Assembly: GCA_025998955.1 (NCBI GenBank)
Contig: AP024676.1
Location: 3,348,001 to 3,412,000 of the forward strand
From: Candidatus Roseilinea sp.
GTDB lineage: Bacteria; Chloroflexota; Anaerolineae; J036; Brachytrichaceae
DNA length: 64,000 nt
Reading direction: 5' to 3'
The notes under the pieces are model-generated. The model worked only from the letters and a program-made list of their open reading frames with translations. It was not told the DNA's origin and did not search any database. The translations under genes and the position numbers were made by a program. The first letter of the stretch is position 1; each line of letters starts with the position of its first letter. Positions 8,137 to 16,528 of this stretch are shown piece by piece.

Positions 8137-9906
8137 ATGCGCCTGTCGTCCCTCTTCGGTACCACGTTGCGCGAGGCGCCCGCAGGCGTCGAGGCCGCCA
8201 GCCACCGGTTGCTGTTGCGCGCCGGCTTCATCCGCCCGCTCGGCGCAGGCATGTTCGCCTACTTGCCGCTCGCCCATCGTGCATTGGCCAAGATCGAGCA
8301 TGTGCTGCGCGAGGAGCTAAGCGCCATCGGCGCACAGGAGATGCAGTTGCCGATGGTGTCGCTTGCGGAAGCCGGAAGCACAGCCGGCCTCGAAACGGCG
8401 CGATTCAAAGATCGCAAGGCGCGCGACCCGGCGCCGGCAGCACCCTCCGCAGCTGCGATGGCCGAGATCGTCAGGAGCGAGATTCGGTCGCATCAGCAAC
8501 TGCCGCAGCTCGTGTTTCATATTCAGGCGCAGTTTCGCGACGCGCTGCGCCCGCACGGCGGCTTGCTCTACGCGCGCGAGTTCACGGCGCTACGCGCGTT
8601 CGCGCTGGCTGCCGACGAAGCCGGCATGCAGGCGCAGTATCGCGCGTTGTGCGAAGCCTATCAACGCGCCTTCCGGCGTTGTGCGCTGCCGGTCAGCATG
8701 GTCGAGGCCGGCACAGGCGACGTCGTCGCGCATCGCTTCGTGCATCTCACGCCCGAAGGCGAAGACGAGATCGTCTCGTGCGATGCCTGCGGTTACGCCG
8801 CCGACCGGCGCGTGGCGACCTTCCGCAAGCCGCCGGGTGACGCCGAGCCGCCCAAGCCGCTCGAGAAAGTCGCTACGCCCAACGCCAAGACGATCGAGGC
8901 GCTGGCGCGTTTCCTCGATATCCCCAGTCGCAAGACGGCCAAGGCAGTCTTCCTGGTGGCGGCGCATGAGGACGCCGAAGGCCGGCGCGAACAATTCATC
9001 TTCGTCGTCGTTCGCGGCGACATGGAGGTAAGCGCAGCGAAACTGGCGGCCGTGCTTGGCGCGACCGAGCTGCGACCGGCGACCGATGATGAGATCCGCG
9101 CTGTCGGCGCAGAGCCGGGATACGCCTCGCCGGTTGGGTTGGCCGATCCAATCCCGCGGTCGCCGTTGCCGGTGATCATCGTCGTGGACGACGCCGTGCC
9201 GGCCTCGCCCAACCTGGTCGCCGGCGCGAACGCGCATGGCTACCACCTGTGGAACACCAACTATGGCCGGGACTATGTGGCGCACATCGTGGCCGACATC
9301 GTCATTGCCAGCCCGGGCGACGCTTGTCCCCACTGCGGCGCGCCGCTGCGCCTGGATCGCGGTGTGGCCATCGGACGCATTCGCCAATTCGGCGCATCGT
9401 ATGCCGAAGCAATGCGCCTGACCTACCTGACCGCCGACGGCGCGCCGCGACCGGTGATGATGATTAGCGCCAGCATCGGCGTCAGCCGGCTGCTGGCGTG
9501 CATCGCCGAGGCACATCACGACGACGAAGGGCTGATCTGGCCGCCGAGTGTCGCGCCGTATCCGGTGCATCTGGTAGCGCTGGCCGGCCGGGATGGCGAT
9601 GCTCTAGCCAAAGCCGAGGCGCTCTACCACGACTTGCGACGCGCAGGGATCGAAGCGCTCTTCGACGACCGCGCCGAGTCGCCCGGGGTGAAATTCGCCG
9701 ATGCCGACCTGATCGGCCTGCCGTTGCGCATCACCGTTGCGCCGAAGTCGTTGGCCACTGGCGGCGCAGAGTTCAAGCGCCGCGATGCCGACGCGCGCGA
9801 GATCGTGTCGCTGGAAGATGCCGTTGCACGCGCGCGGGACGCGCTCGAGCAGATGGCGGCTGAGGTCGCGACTGGCGCGTGGCGCGCTCAGACAAAGGCC
9901 GAGTAG
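8137..9906 (+). CDS. Prolyl-tRNA synthetase-like protein with eroded catalytic motifs
   Basis: Full-length (589 aa) homologue of bacterial ProRS with the N-terminal class II core, an INS editing domain (about residues 245-385, with the K-T-x-K stretch at 266-269 kept), and the anticodon-binding domain (from about 470). The catalytic core is not normal. The proline-binding loop that reads G-P-T-H-E-E in E. coli ProRS is here A-A-P-S-A-A (101-106), in an ungapped alignment. The motif 2 glutamate of FRDE is Ala136 and MKDAYSF is ALRAFAL (151-157). The GG-x-x-SHEF loop is missing and the motif 3 CYGIG is SASIG, although Arg134 and Arg451 remain. Two Cys pairs (near 215-218 and 397-400) are present. 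It is most likely a paralogue that edits or binds tRNA-Pro without charging it; a true proS should exist elsewhere. Confidence 0.8.
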   Translation: MRLSSLFGTTLREAPAGVEAASHRLLLRAGFIRPLGAGMFAYLPLAHRALAKIEHVLREELSAIGAQEMQLPMVSLAEAGSTAGLETARFKDRKARDPAPAAPSAAAMAEIVRSEIRSHQQLPQLVFHIQAQFRDALRPHGGLLYAREFTALRAFALAADEAGMQAQYRALCEAYQRAFRRCALPVSMVEAGTGDVVAHRFVHLTPEGEDEIVSCDACGYAADRRVATFRKPPGDAEPPKPLEKVATPNAKTIEALARFLDIPSRKTAKAVFLVAAHEDAEGRREQFIFVVVRGDMEVSAAKLAAVLGATELRPATDDEIRAVGAEPGYASPVGLADPIPRSPLPVIIVVDDAVPASPNLVAGANAHGYHLWNTNYGRDYVAHIVADIVIASPGDACPHCGAPLRLDRGVAIGRIRQFGASYAEAMRLTYLTADGAPRPVMMISASIGVSRLLACIAEAHHDDEGLIWPPSVAPYPVHLVALAGRDGDALAKAEALYHDLRRAGIEALFDDRAESPGVKFADADLIGLPLRITVAPKSLATGGAEFKRRDADAREIVSLEDAVARARDALEQMAAEVATGAWRAQTKAE

Positions 9907-11087
9907 CCGGTGATCGCCTTGCCCACGATCAGACTGTTGATCTCGTACGAGCCTTCGTAGGAATACACCGCCTCAGCGTCGGCGAACAGGCGCGCCACGT
10001 CGTGCTCCAGCAAGATGCCGTTGCCGCCCAGCATGGCGCGGGCGATGGCGACCGTCTCGCGCATCCGCTCGGTGCACCAAGCTTTGGCCAGCGAAGCACG
10101 CTCCGGCGAGAGGCTACCTTCGCGCTGCATCAGCTTGGCCAACTGCACCATCATGCTCTGCATGGCCGTGACGTTGCCGAGCATCTTGGCCAAATTGAGC
10201 TGCTGAATTTGGAAGGCCGCGATCTTGCGCCCGAACTGCTCGCGTTGCAGCGCATAGGCCAGAGCGCGCTCATATGCGCCGCGCGCGATGCCGACGGCCT
10301 CCCACGCCACATCTGCGCGGGCGTTCGTCAACTGACGCGCCACGTCATCGAACGCGCGCGCGCCGGGCAAGCGGTTGGCCTCCGGCACGCGGCAGCCTTC
10401 GAGCCGGATCAGCACATTTTGTACCACGCGCTTGCTGATCTTGTCGTGGATCTTTTCGACGTGATAGCCCGGCATGCCGCGCTCCACCAGAAAGCCGTGT
10501 ACGGCGCCGGTCTCGGCGTTCTTCGCCCAGATGCAGTTCACGTCAGCGAACGTCGCGTTGCCGCTCCACTTCTTCTCGCCGTCGAGCACCCATACGTCGC
10601 CTTCGCGCCGGGCCGTGGTGAGCAAGCCACGCGCGGCGCCGCTGCCGACCAGTGGCTCGGTCAGCACCCACGAGCCGATCTTCTCGAAGCGCAGCATCGG
10701 CGGCAGCCAGCGGTCTTTCTGTTCTTGTGAGCCGAACAGCCAGATCGAGGTCATGCACAGCCGGCGGTGCACGCCCAGGAACGAGCACAGCGATGGGTCC
10801 ACCCGCGCCACCTCGGCGCTCAGCATGCCGGAGAGCAGCGGCGACATGCGCGGGTAGTGCGTCTGGCCTTTGCCGATGGTTTCCATCGTCAACGCGCCGA
10901 TCTTGGGGATGAGCTGCATGGGGAACTCGCCGCGTTCCCAGTAGTCGTTGATGATCGGTGCGACCTCGTCGCGCATGAAGGCGCGCCAGCGCAGCAGGAT
11001 GGCGCGCTCATCGTCGTTCAGCTCCGACTCGATGTCATATAGGTCGCCGTTGATCGGCGGTGGTTGTTTCGCGGATGGCTGGGACAT
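9888..11087 (-). CDS. Acyl-CoA dehydrogenase family protein
   Basis: FAD-dependent acyl-CoA dehydrogenase (399 aa) that forms the alpha,beta double bond of an acyl-CoA and passes electrons to ETF. The domains are in normal order: a helical N-domain, a beta-barrel middle (SWVLTEPLVGSGAARG, then GEKKWSGNATFADV), and a C-terminal helical domain (ARADVAWEAVGIARGAYERAL; FGRKIAAFQIQQ; AMLGGNGILLEHDVARLFADAEAVYSYEGSYEI). The YEGSYEI segment sits where the catalytic glutamate of glutaryl- and crotonyl-type enzymes lies, so the group is close to glutaryl-CoA dehydrogenase; the substrate is not certain. The start at 11087 is supported by an AGGAG about 8 nt upstream. The 3' end overlaps the ProRS-like gene by 19 bp, convergently. 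Confidence 0.92.
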   Translation of the reverse strand: MSQPSAKQPPPINGDLYDIESELNDDERAILLRWRAFMRDEVAPIINDYWERGEFPMQLIPKIGALTMETIGKGQTHYPRMSPLLSGMLSAEVARVDPSLCSFLGVHRRLCMTSIWLFGSQEQKDRWLPPMLRFEKIGSWVLTEPLVGSGAARGLLTTARREGDVWVLDGEKKWSGNATFADVNCIWAKNAETGAVHGFLVERGMPGYHVEKIHDKISKRVVQNVLIRLEGCRVPEANRLPGARAFDDVARQLTNARADVAWEAVGIARGAYERALAYALQREQFGRKIAAFQIQQLNLAKMLGNVTAMQSMMVQLAKLMQREGSLSPERASLAKAWCTERMRETVAIARAMLGGNGILLEHDVARLFADAEAVYSYEGSYEINSLIVGKAITGYSAFV

Positions 11088-11402
11088 AGTCGTCTCCTCA
11101 TGAGCGCACGTGACCCTAGCGATTGTAGAAGTGTTCGGCCGACGGACCGCTGCGCCCAGGGCACGGGTCTAGCGCAGATGTGTGGGCGTCGGTCATCGCG
11201 CCGGGAGGAATCCCGGTGCTGAGCATACGGGCAAGCCGCACACGTCCCGCCCCTTTCAGCTCAGGCGTCTACGCCGGGGCGGTCTCCGCTATACCCCTTG
11301 GCGCTGAGTGCTTTCGCTGCAGGGCATGGGCGTTGTGCGGTAAGGTTCTGCCCGAGAGCGCCTCGCATGGCGGTTGTGGTAGATTCACCTTCGGTTCACG
11401 TC
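11088..11402. other. 315-bp intergenic region with a dispersed structured repeat
   Basis: Lies between the divergent acyl-CoA dehydrogenase and the thioredoxin-like gene. It holds the repeat at 11198-11289. The remaining bases show no open frame with coding character, no tRNA and no clear promoter. Confidence 0.6.
11198..11289 (+). repeat. Dispersed structured repeat, copy 1
   Basis: About 90 bp that reappear, inverted, at 51867-51956 with roughly 85% identity. The copy opens with a 9-bp stem (11198-11206 with 11211-11219) closed by a GGAA loop. It continues through a constant core around 'gctgagcatacgggcaagcc' and ends with a GGCGT/ACGCC mini-stem and the shared GTCTCCG. The other copy carries a compensatory C-G to T-A change in the first stem. 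Confidence 0.75.
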
Positions 11403-11783
11403 ATGCGCTCCATCTCTCGCCGCCACTTCTTTGCCCTGGTGTTGGCTGCGCCGCTCGCCGCTTGCGGTCCGGCGCGTGACTCTTCTCCTACGCCGACTGC
11501 TGGCCGACCGACCTTCATCCTGTTCTACGCGCAGGGCTGAGGGCCTTGAGCGCAGATGAGGCCCATCGTGGATGAGGTCAGAACCCAGTATCAAGATCGC
11601 GTCGAGTTCCGCTACCTGGACGCGAACGGGGACGGCCGAGATGCTTTCAAGCGATATGGCCTGCTCGGCCACCCGAGCTACGTCCTGCTCCGGCCCGACG
11701 GCTCGGTGGCTTGGCGCTTCCTGGGCTACCGCACGCGCGAGCAATTCATCGTCGAGATCGAGAAGGTGCTCGCCGGCGACTAG
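11403..11783 (+). CDS. Thioredoxin-fold lipoprotein with TGA at both active-site cysteines (candidate U-G-P-U selenoprotein)
   Basis: The frame from ATG 11403 to the stop at 11781-11783 encodes 126 residues if two internal TGA codons (11538-11540, 11547-11549) are read through. The N-terminus is a Tat-like lipoprotein signal (SRRHFF, then lipobox LAAC with Cys21). The thioredoxin fold is clear on both sides: TFILFYAQG before, then AQMRPIVDEV, FRYLDANGDG and the cis-proline loop GHPSYVLL (Pro91). The codons between are TGA-GGG-CCT-TGA, so the C-G-P-C motif would read Sec46-Gly-Pro-Sec49. SECIS-like hairpins follow (listed separately). All other genes here use TGA as a normal stop. Its role would be extracytoplasmic thiol-disulfide or peroxide chemistry. 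The alternative is a pseudogene, but two separate nonsense changes landing exactly on the two catalytic codons is unlikely. It overlaps the convergent MFS gene by 4 bp. Confidence 0.75.
11538..11577 (+). promoter_or_regulatory. Overlapping bacterial SECIS-like hairpins after the two TGA codons
   Basis: Hairpin A pairs GATG (555-558) with CATC (564-567), extended by CA (553-554) with TG (569-570) around a bulged G, and has loop AGGCC. Its loop G560 is base 23 counted from the U of the first TGA, the same place as the essential loop G23 of the E. coli fdhF SECIS. Hairpin B reuses CATC (564-567) with GATG (571-574), extended by CC (562-563) with GG (576-577) around a bulged A, and has loop GTG. 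Its G568 is base 22 from the second TGA. A competing 6-bp stem GGGCCT/AGGCCC (541-546, 559-564) also exists. Confidence 0.6.
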
Positions 11784-13033
11784 CGACCGTCGGCGCGTGC
11801 GCCGTTGCGCTGCATCCTCGGCCCTTCCGGCACGAACAGACTCATGAAGAAGACCAGGATGGGCAGCAGCGCGATCAACGTCATCACTGTCGGTAGGCCG
11901 ACCCAATCGGCCAGGCCGCCCAGCGCGCTGACGCCCAGCCCGCTGGCACCGTAGGCCAGGCCGAGCGTCAAGCCGCCGGCCAGCCCGACGTTGTTGGGCA
12001 TCGCTTCCTGCACCATCACCACGCTGATCGGCCATGGCATGGTGATGAACGCGCCGGCGATGCCGATGGCGATGAGCTGGGCCAACCCATCGGTGCGCAG
12101 GAAGACGAACAGCGCGGCCAGCACGATCAACATGGCCAGGCACATGGTGTTGCGCCGTCCGATGCGTTCGCTAATCGGACCGCCGAAGAGCGTGCCGAAT
12201 GCCCCGCTGAAGATCAGCACCGACACCATCGCGCCGATGCGCTCCTTCGACAGGTCGCTGTAGCCGGTGAAGTAGAGCGGAATGAACGTCTGCAATCCGC
12301 TTAGGATCAGCGAGCGCACAGCGATCAGCGCGAGCAGGAAGACGACGAGCCAGAACGCGCGCCGGACGTTCGCCGCGGGTGATGCGCCGGGCAGCCGGCC
12401 GCCGGCGACGCCGGCGCGCGCGCCGAATGCGCGCCGTTGCAAGAACAGCACGCCCATCGCCAGCAAGGTGGGTGCAATCATGCCCAGCGCGCCGGGCGTG
12501 CCATAGGCAGCGATGAGCAGCGTGGCCAGAAACGGGCCGAGCGCGAAGCCCAGGTTGCCGCCGAAAAAGAAGAACGATGTGCCGCTGGCCGGCTTGTCCC
12601 CGCTCACTGCGCGGACGGCGGACAGCCCTTCCGGGTGGAAGGCTGCCGAGCCAAGCCCACTCAGCACCACGGCGATCAGCACCAGCCAATAGCTGGGTAG
12701 CAGCGTCACGCTCACCATCGCTACGCCACACAACATCGCGCCGGTGAACATCAGCCAGCGCATCGGCTTCCGGTCGCCGACGATGCCGAACAGCGGTTGC
12801 GCTACGGCGATCACCAGGTTGTTCACGCTGACGATCAGCGCCGCCAAGCTGTAGTTGAGGCCGAACGAAGCGAGCAGCAACGGCAGCAGCACGGTGAGCG
12901 AGCTGGTCTGCATGTCCACGCTGATGTGCGCCAGGAAGACAGAGAACAGCGGAAGCTTTTTGACGCGGGTGGCCGGCAACGCGGCTGACTCGGATAAGTA
13001 GGGTTGGGTTTGGACAGGGGCTTGGGTGGCCAT
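11780..13033 (-). CDS. MFS transporter, fosmidomycin-resistance (Fsr)-like
   Basis: A 417-residue, 12-helix major facilitator protein. The early segment HISVDMQTSSLTVLLPLL, the motif A-like GIVGDRKPMRW and the GLGSAAFHPEG loop are features of the Fsr group of proton-driven drug exporters. The cytoplasmic loop at mid-protein (AFGARAGVAGGRLPG) joins the two six-helix halves. The true substrate is unknown. The start at 13033 has no ribosome site; TATTCT ends 10 nt upstream. It converges on the thioredoxin-like gene with a 4-bp overlap. Confidence 0.85.
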   Translation of the reverse strand: MATQAPVQTQPYLSESAALPATRVKKLPLFSVFLAHISVDMQTSSLTVLLPLLLASFGLNYSLAALIVSVNNLVIAVAQPLFGIVGDRKPMRWLMFTGAMLCGVAMVSVTLLPSYWLVLIAVVLSGLGSAAFHPEGLSAVRAVSGDKPASGTSFFFFGGNLGFALGPFLATLLIAAYGTPGALGMIAPTLLAMGVLFLQRRAFGARAGVAGGRLPGASPAANVRRAFWLVVFLLALIAVRSLILSGLQTFIPLYFTGYSDLSKERIGAMVSVLIFSGAFGTLFGGPISERIGRRNTMCLAMLIVLAALFVFLRTDGLAQLIAIGIAGAFITMPWPISVVMVQEAMPNNVGLAGGLTLGLAYGASGLGVSALGGLADWVGLPTVMTLIALLPILVFFMSLFVPEGPRMQRNGARADGR

Positions 13034-13195
13034 CGGATGAGGAAGAATACGATCAATGATTGTATGCTCCTCACTTTACCGCATTTAGCGCGGGCGCATT
13101 TCTGGGTGGGAGATCGCAGGCCTGCCAGGAGCGATTGCAGGGGCTGGAGAGAAGCGCGGTGTGTGGGGCATGCGCGGCCCATACGAAATCTGCTC

Positions 13196-13201
13196 TAGAA
13201 T
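13196..13201 (+). promoter_or_regulatory. -10 box 6 nt before a start codon
   Basis: TAGAAT, then 6 nt, then ATG 13208. No Shine-Dalgarno is present, so a leaderless transcript is likely. Confidence 0.5.
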
Positions 13202-13207
13202 CCGCAC

Positions 13208-13999
13208 ATGTCTACTTCAAACGCGATCAACGTTACGATCTGGCACGAGTATCGCCACGAAAAGACGCACAAGGTCGTTGCCGAGCTGTATCCGCAGGGC
13301 ATGCATCAGGCGATTGCCGAAGGGCTGCGACAGAACGACCGCGGCGGCGAATTCATCATCCGCACGGCCACGCTCGACGAGCCGGAGCATGGCCTGCCGC
13401 CGGCCGTGCTGGATGCCACCGATGTGCTGATCTGGTGGGGGCATGCGGCGCACGGCGAAGTGCGCGACGACGTGGTCGAGCGCGTCGTCAAGCGCGTGTG
13501 GGACGGCATGGGGCTGATCGTGCTGCACAGCGGCCACTTCTCCAAGCCGTTCAAGCGGCTGATGGGCACAGACTGCGCGCTGCGCTGGCGCGAAGCCAAC
13601 GACAAGGAGCGCTTCTGGGTGGTCAACCCTGCGCATCCGATTGCCCAGGGCCTGCCGGACTACTTCGAGCTGGAAGCCGAGGAGATGTACGGCGAGTTCT
13701 TCGGCATCCCGCAGCCGGACGAGCTGGTGTTCATCAGTTGGTTCACCGGCGGCGAGGTTTTCCGCAGCGGTTGCTGCTGGCATCGCGGCATGGGCAAGGT
13801 GTTCTACTTCCGCCCCGGCCACGAAACCTATCCCACCTACTTCAATCCACTGGTCCGGCAAGTCATCGCCAACGGCGTGCGCTGGGCTGCGCCCACGCGC
13901 ATCGCCTCGTTCACGCGCGATGTTTCGCGGCCCTCGAAGCCACTCGAAGACCTGGGTGTGGCCGAGCTGACCAAAGATCCATCGCTGCACGGCCATTGA
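13208..13999 (+). CDS. ThuA domain protein (class I glutamine amidotransferase-like fold)
   Basis: A 263-residue ThuA-family protein, named after a trehalose-utilization locus of Sinorhizobium. Visible family features are the N-terminal [12 protein letters not shown], the [14 protein letters not shown] loop, [20 protein letters not shown] in the middle and [17 protein letters not shown] near the C-terminus. The His and Trp positions in these loops are the conserved ones. The catalytic role of ThuA proteins is not well established; many act on sugars, including keto-trehalose derivatives. No sugar-uptake genes lie next to it. Confidence 0.85.
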   Translation: MSTSNAINVTIWHEYRHEKTHKVVAELYPQGMHQAIAEGLRQNDRGGEFIIRTATLDEPEHGLPPAVLDATDVLIWWGHAAHGEVRDDVVERVVKRVWDGMGLIVLHSGHFSKPFKRLMGTDCALRWREANDKERFWVVNPAHPIAQGLPDYFELEAEEMYGEFFGIPQPDELVFISWFTGGEVFRSGCCWHRGMGKVFYFRPGHETYPTYFNPLVRQVIANGVRWAAPTRIASFTRDVSRPSKPLEDLGVAELTKDPSLHGH

Positions 14000-14088
14000 G
14001 CGCGCGAACCGTTGACCGGTGATTAGGGGAAGTGAGGTGCGTCAATCATAGCTCGCAGCGCCGTGCTCTCCGGCCTGTCGGTCGCTGC

Positions 14089-14967
14089 CTATGGCGCGCC
14101 CTGCCACCAATCTTTGCGCGAGCGCGGGTCCATGAACCTGGCGACATCGCGGATCGCGATCGTCAGCCGGTTGTCGCGGGCGATGCCGACCGGCTGATCG
14201 TTGCGGATGGCAGGCAGCTGGCCGGTGCTGCGCCTGCCATCGCTCAACTGCGCGCGATAGGCAGCGACGAGCTGCGGATCCACGCAAAATCCCAGCATAT
14301 ACACCACGTAGATGCCGCCCGGCAAGTACACGGCGTCGTGTCGTGTGTAGGTGATCGTCAGCTCATCTTCGTCGGCATAGAGCACCATCGCTACGACGCC
14401 GCCGGCGTAGATCGGTATACCGCGGGTGGGGATGTAGAGAGGCTCACCGGCGGCCGTCTCGAAATCGAGGACGGTGACGCGAAAGAACGGATCATTGTTG
14501 AGCGCGCCGCGCGAGCCATACGGCGGTGTCGAGCCGGGACCGTCGTTCCAATCCCACAGATAGTTCAAGTATGCCGCCGTGAAGCGCGGGCGGCGATTGG
14601 GTCGGAAGATGCCGTGCAGCCTCGGCGCGTTGGGGTCGCTGCCGCCGCTGTAATCCACCAGCGTCAGCGGCTCGTTCACCTTCCCGTAGCCCAGGATGGA
14701 AAGCCGGAAGTCCGGGTTCTCGTCGGTGATGCGATTGTCTTTGTAGTAGCCCCCTTCGATCGGGATGACGTCATAGGTGTTGGCCGAAGTCGTCGGACAG
14801 TTGGTCGTGCGCGTTCCCTCGCCGCCGATGGTGATGGGCAAGTATGCGCGCGGCGTGATGTTCTCATCAGGCGCGGGCGGCTGCGCGCGCAGAGGCGTGG
14901 CCTGGCCAATCCGCAGGCCGGCGCCGAGCAGCACAACGCTCAGGAGGCAAAGTAAAGAGCGTCTCAT
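14089..14967 (-). CDS. Secreted protein of unknown function
   Basis: A 292-residue exported protein: signal peptide (LLCLLSVVLLGAGLRIGQA) followed by a mature domain beginning near the RAYLPITIGG segment that is common after signal peptides in Chloroflexota surface proteins. The mature part is rich in Tyr, Asp and Gly with no repeat and no catalytic motif that I recognise; two cysteines (in TNCPTT and GFCVDP) could form a disulfide. It lies 12 bp downstream of, and on the same strand as, the next membrane-anchored protein, so the two are probably one operon acting at the cell surface. Confidence 0.7.
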   Translation of the reverse strand: MRRSLLCLLSVVLLGAGLRIGQATPLRAQPPAPDENITPRAYLPITIGGEGTRTTNCPTTSANTYDVIPIEGGYYKDNRITDENPDFRLSILGYGKVNEPLTLVDYSGGSDPNAPRLHGIFRPNRRPRFTAAYLNYLWDWNDGPGSTPPYGSRGALNNDPFFRVTVLDFETAAGEPLYIPTRGIPIYAGGVVAMVLYADEDELTITYTRHDAVYLPGGIYVVYMLGFCVDPQLVAAYRAQLSDGRRSTGQLPAIRNDQPVGIARDNRLTIAIRDVARFMDPRSRKDWWQGAP

Positions 14968-14979
14968 AGGGTGATGAGG

Positions 14980-16464
14980 CTAATCGCAGGGCTGCGACGG
15001 CTCGCAGATCCGGTAGCTCTGCCCGAAGAGGGTGAAGATGACCGGCTGCGACGTTTGCGGCCGGGCGAAGGAGAGCTGGAACACCAACGTCTCGCCTGGC
15101 GTGATGTTCCACGGGAAGGCCGGCAGGCTGGAGTTGAGCGGATACAACTGGCCGCCTGGCCCGCTCAGCGACACGTCGCGCAGCGAACCGGACAGGAACT
15201 GGTTGGTCAAGTTGCGGACGTTGCCGACGATGCGCAACTCGTTGCCCTCCGGCGAGATTTGCGCGCTGGTGATCGTGACGTCGGCAATCGGGGCCTTCGT
15301 AGGCGTCGGCGTCGGCAGGAGCGCGATCGGGCGATACGGGATGGCGACCCGGGCGATGTAGGGGCTCGCATCATCCAGCGCAAAACGCCATTCCAAACTG
15401 GGGCCGGGCAGGGTGCTGGGCACTTCGAATCCCGCAGTCGCTGTCACCGTCTCGCCGGGTTGCAACGCGCCCTGGGTGAAGCCTCGTCCGCCGGCTGCTG
15501 CGGAGGCTTCGCGCGAGAGCGGGAACGCTGTGCCGGTGATGTCGGCAAGTTCGCTGAAGAACTGGCTGGCATCTAGGACGCGCGTGACGACGTTGGTGAC
15601 CTCGAAGTCCACCTGCAGGTAGTTCTTGCCCGCCGGCAAGCCGACAGCCGAGCCCGGCACCAGCCGCTGGGTAATCGCCCGAACGCGCGCGTCACCCAAG
15701 TTGATCGGCGTGCCCACGGCGGTGAGCTGGTTGGGCGTGCTCTCGTCGGTGAAGGGCGCGAGCACGATGCGGCGCTGACCGCCGCCCTCGCCCAGCAACA
15801 CCAGTGTGAGCCGCGGGCTGTTTTGCTCAAGCAGTGTCGAGACGTCGTCGTCGCGGATGGTTGCCTGCTGCGCCACGCGGTAGCGTTGCGTGCCCAAGCT
15901 GGTGTCCAGCGTGATCAGGTCGCCGGGGCGCAAGGCATCTACGATTTCGCGATTTTCGGGCGACGCGTGCAGGCCGATCACGTAGTTCACCAGCGTACCC
16001 GGTGCCCAAAACGCCGTCCGTTGCGCGCCGGGGTCGTACTCCCAGCGCGTCCCCTGCACGCGCATCGGCGCGACGCGATAGGTGGTGCTGCCGATGTTGA
16101 GGCGGTTCGGGATAGGCGCCGGCTGAACCGTGTCGTTGACGCGCACGATGAGCGTATCGGTAATCGGTATCGGCGTCTCCTCGGCAATGCCGGGGCCGGG
16201 GAGAAACGGGTTTTCGCGCTCGGACAGCAACACCAGGCTGAGAATGAAGCACGACAGCGCGCAAATGCCCAGCAGGGCCAGGCCGCTGACCAGCAACAGC
16301 GGGCGACCGCGTGGATCGTTCCACAGCGGGCCGAAAGCAGCGTTCAGCGCGCCGCCCCGCTTACGCGCGTTGCCCGACGCCTCGTCGTTCTCCCACCGGC
16401 CAGCAGCGCTCTCCGGCAACCCCCAATCATCCGGATCGTCCTGCGGTGTCGCGCTCGGTGCCAT
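14980..16464 (-). CDS. Single-pass membrane protein with extracytoplasmic beta-rich domains
   Basis: A 494-residue protein with a polar N-terminal cytoplasmic tail, one transmembrane helix (LLLVSGLALLGICALSCFIL, about residues 56-76) and a large outer part. The outer part has a sortase-like beta segment (RPGDLITLDTSLGTQRYRV) without a visible Cys-His-Arg triad, and a DUF4352-like immunoglobulin module (NYLQVDFEVTNVV). A Thr-Pro linker (LLPTPTPTKAP) and a final FxxxD-like beta module complete it. It probably presents or senses something at the surface. Function is not recognised. Confidence 0.7.
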   Translation of the reverse strand: MAPSATPQDDPDDWGLPESAAGRWENDEASGNARKRGGALNAAFGPLWNDPRGRPLLLVSGLALLGICALSCFILSLVLLSERENPFLPGPGIAEETPIPITDTLIVRVNDTVQPAPIPNRLNIGSTTYRVAPMRVQGTRWEYDPGAQRTAFWAPGTLVNYVIGLHASPENREIVDALRPGDLITLDTSLGTQRYRVAQQATIRDDDVSTLLEQNSPRLTLVLLGEGGGQRRIVLAPFTDESTPNQLTAVGTPINLGDARVRAITQRLVPGSAVGLPAGKNYLQVDFEVTNVVTRVLDASQFFSELADITGTAFPLSREASAAAGGRGFTQGALQPGETVTATAGFEVPSTLPGPSLEWRFALDDASPYIARVAIPYRPIALLPTPTPTKAPIADVTITSAQISPEGNELRIVGNVRNLTNQFLSGSLRDVSLSGPGGQLYPLNSSLPAFPWNITPGETLVFQLSFARPQTSQPVIFTLFGQSYRICEPSQPCD

Positions 16465-16500
16465 ATCGAGATTTTATCGAGGTGCGGGCGTGGGAAGAGT

Positions 16501-16528
16501 TGAGATTAGAGATTGGTAACTGGTAACT
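16501..16528. repeat. Heptad array interrupted by the insertion sequence
   Basis: Four 7-bp units of two kinds (TGAGATT, AGAGATT, GGTAACT, GGTAACT). The insertion sequence begins in the last unit, and the array resumes on the other side at 17658. Confidence 0.7.

Noticed and set aside
11088-11402. tRNA or riboswitch before the thioredoxin-like gene
   Set aside because: No cloverleaf or T-loop signature; the structure present belongs to a repeat that also occurs next to unrelated genes.
11538-11549. Genome-wide reassignment of TGA to Cys
   Set aside because: Many genes in the window end with TGA at conserved C-termini (for example pufA, sulfatase, upp), so TGA is a normal stop here and any recoding must be local.
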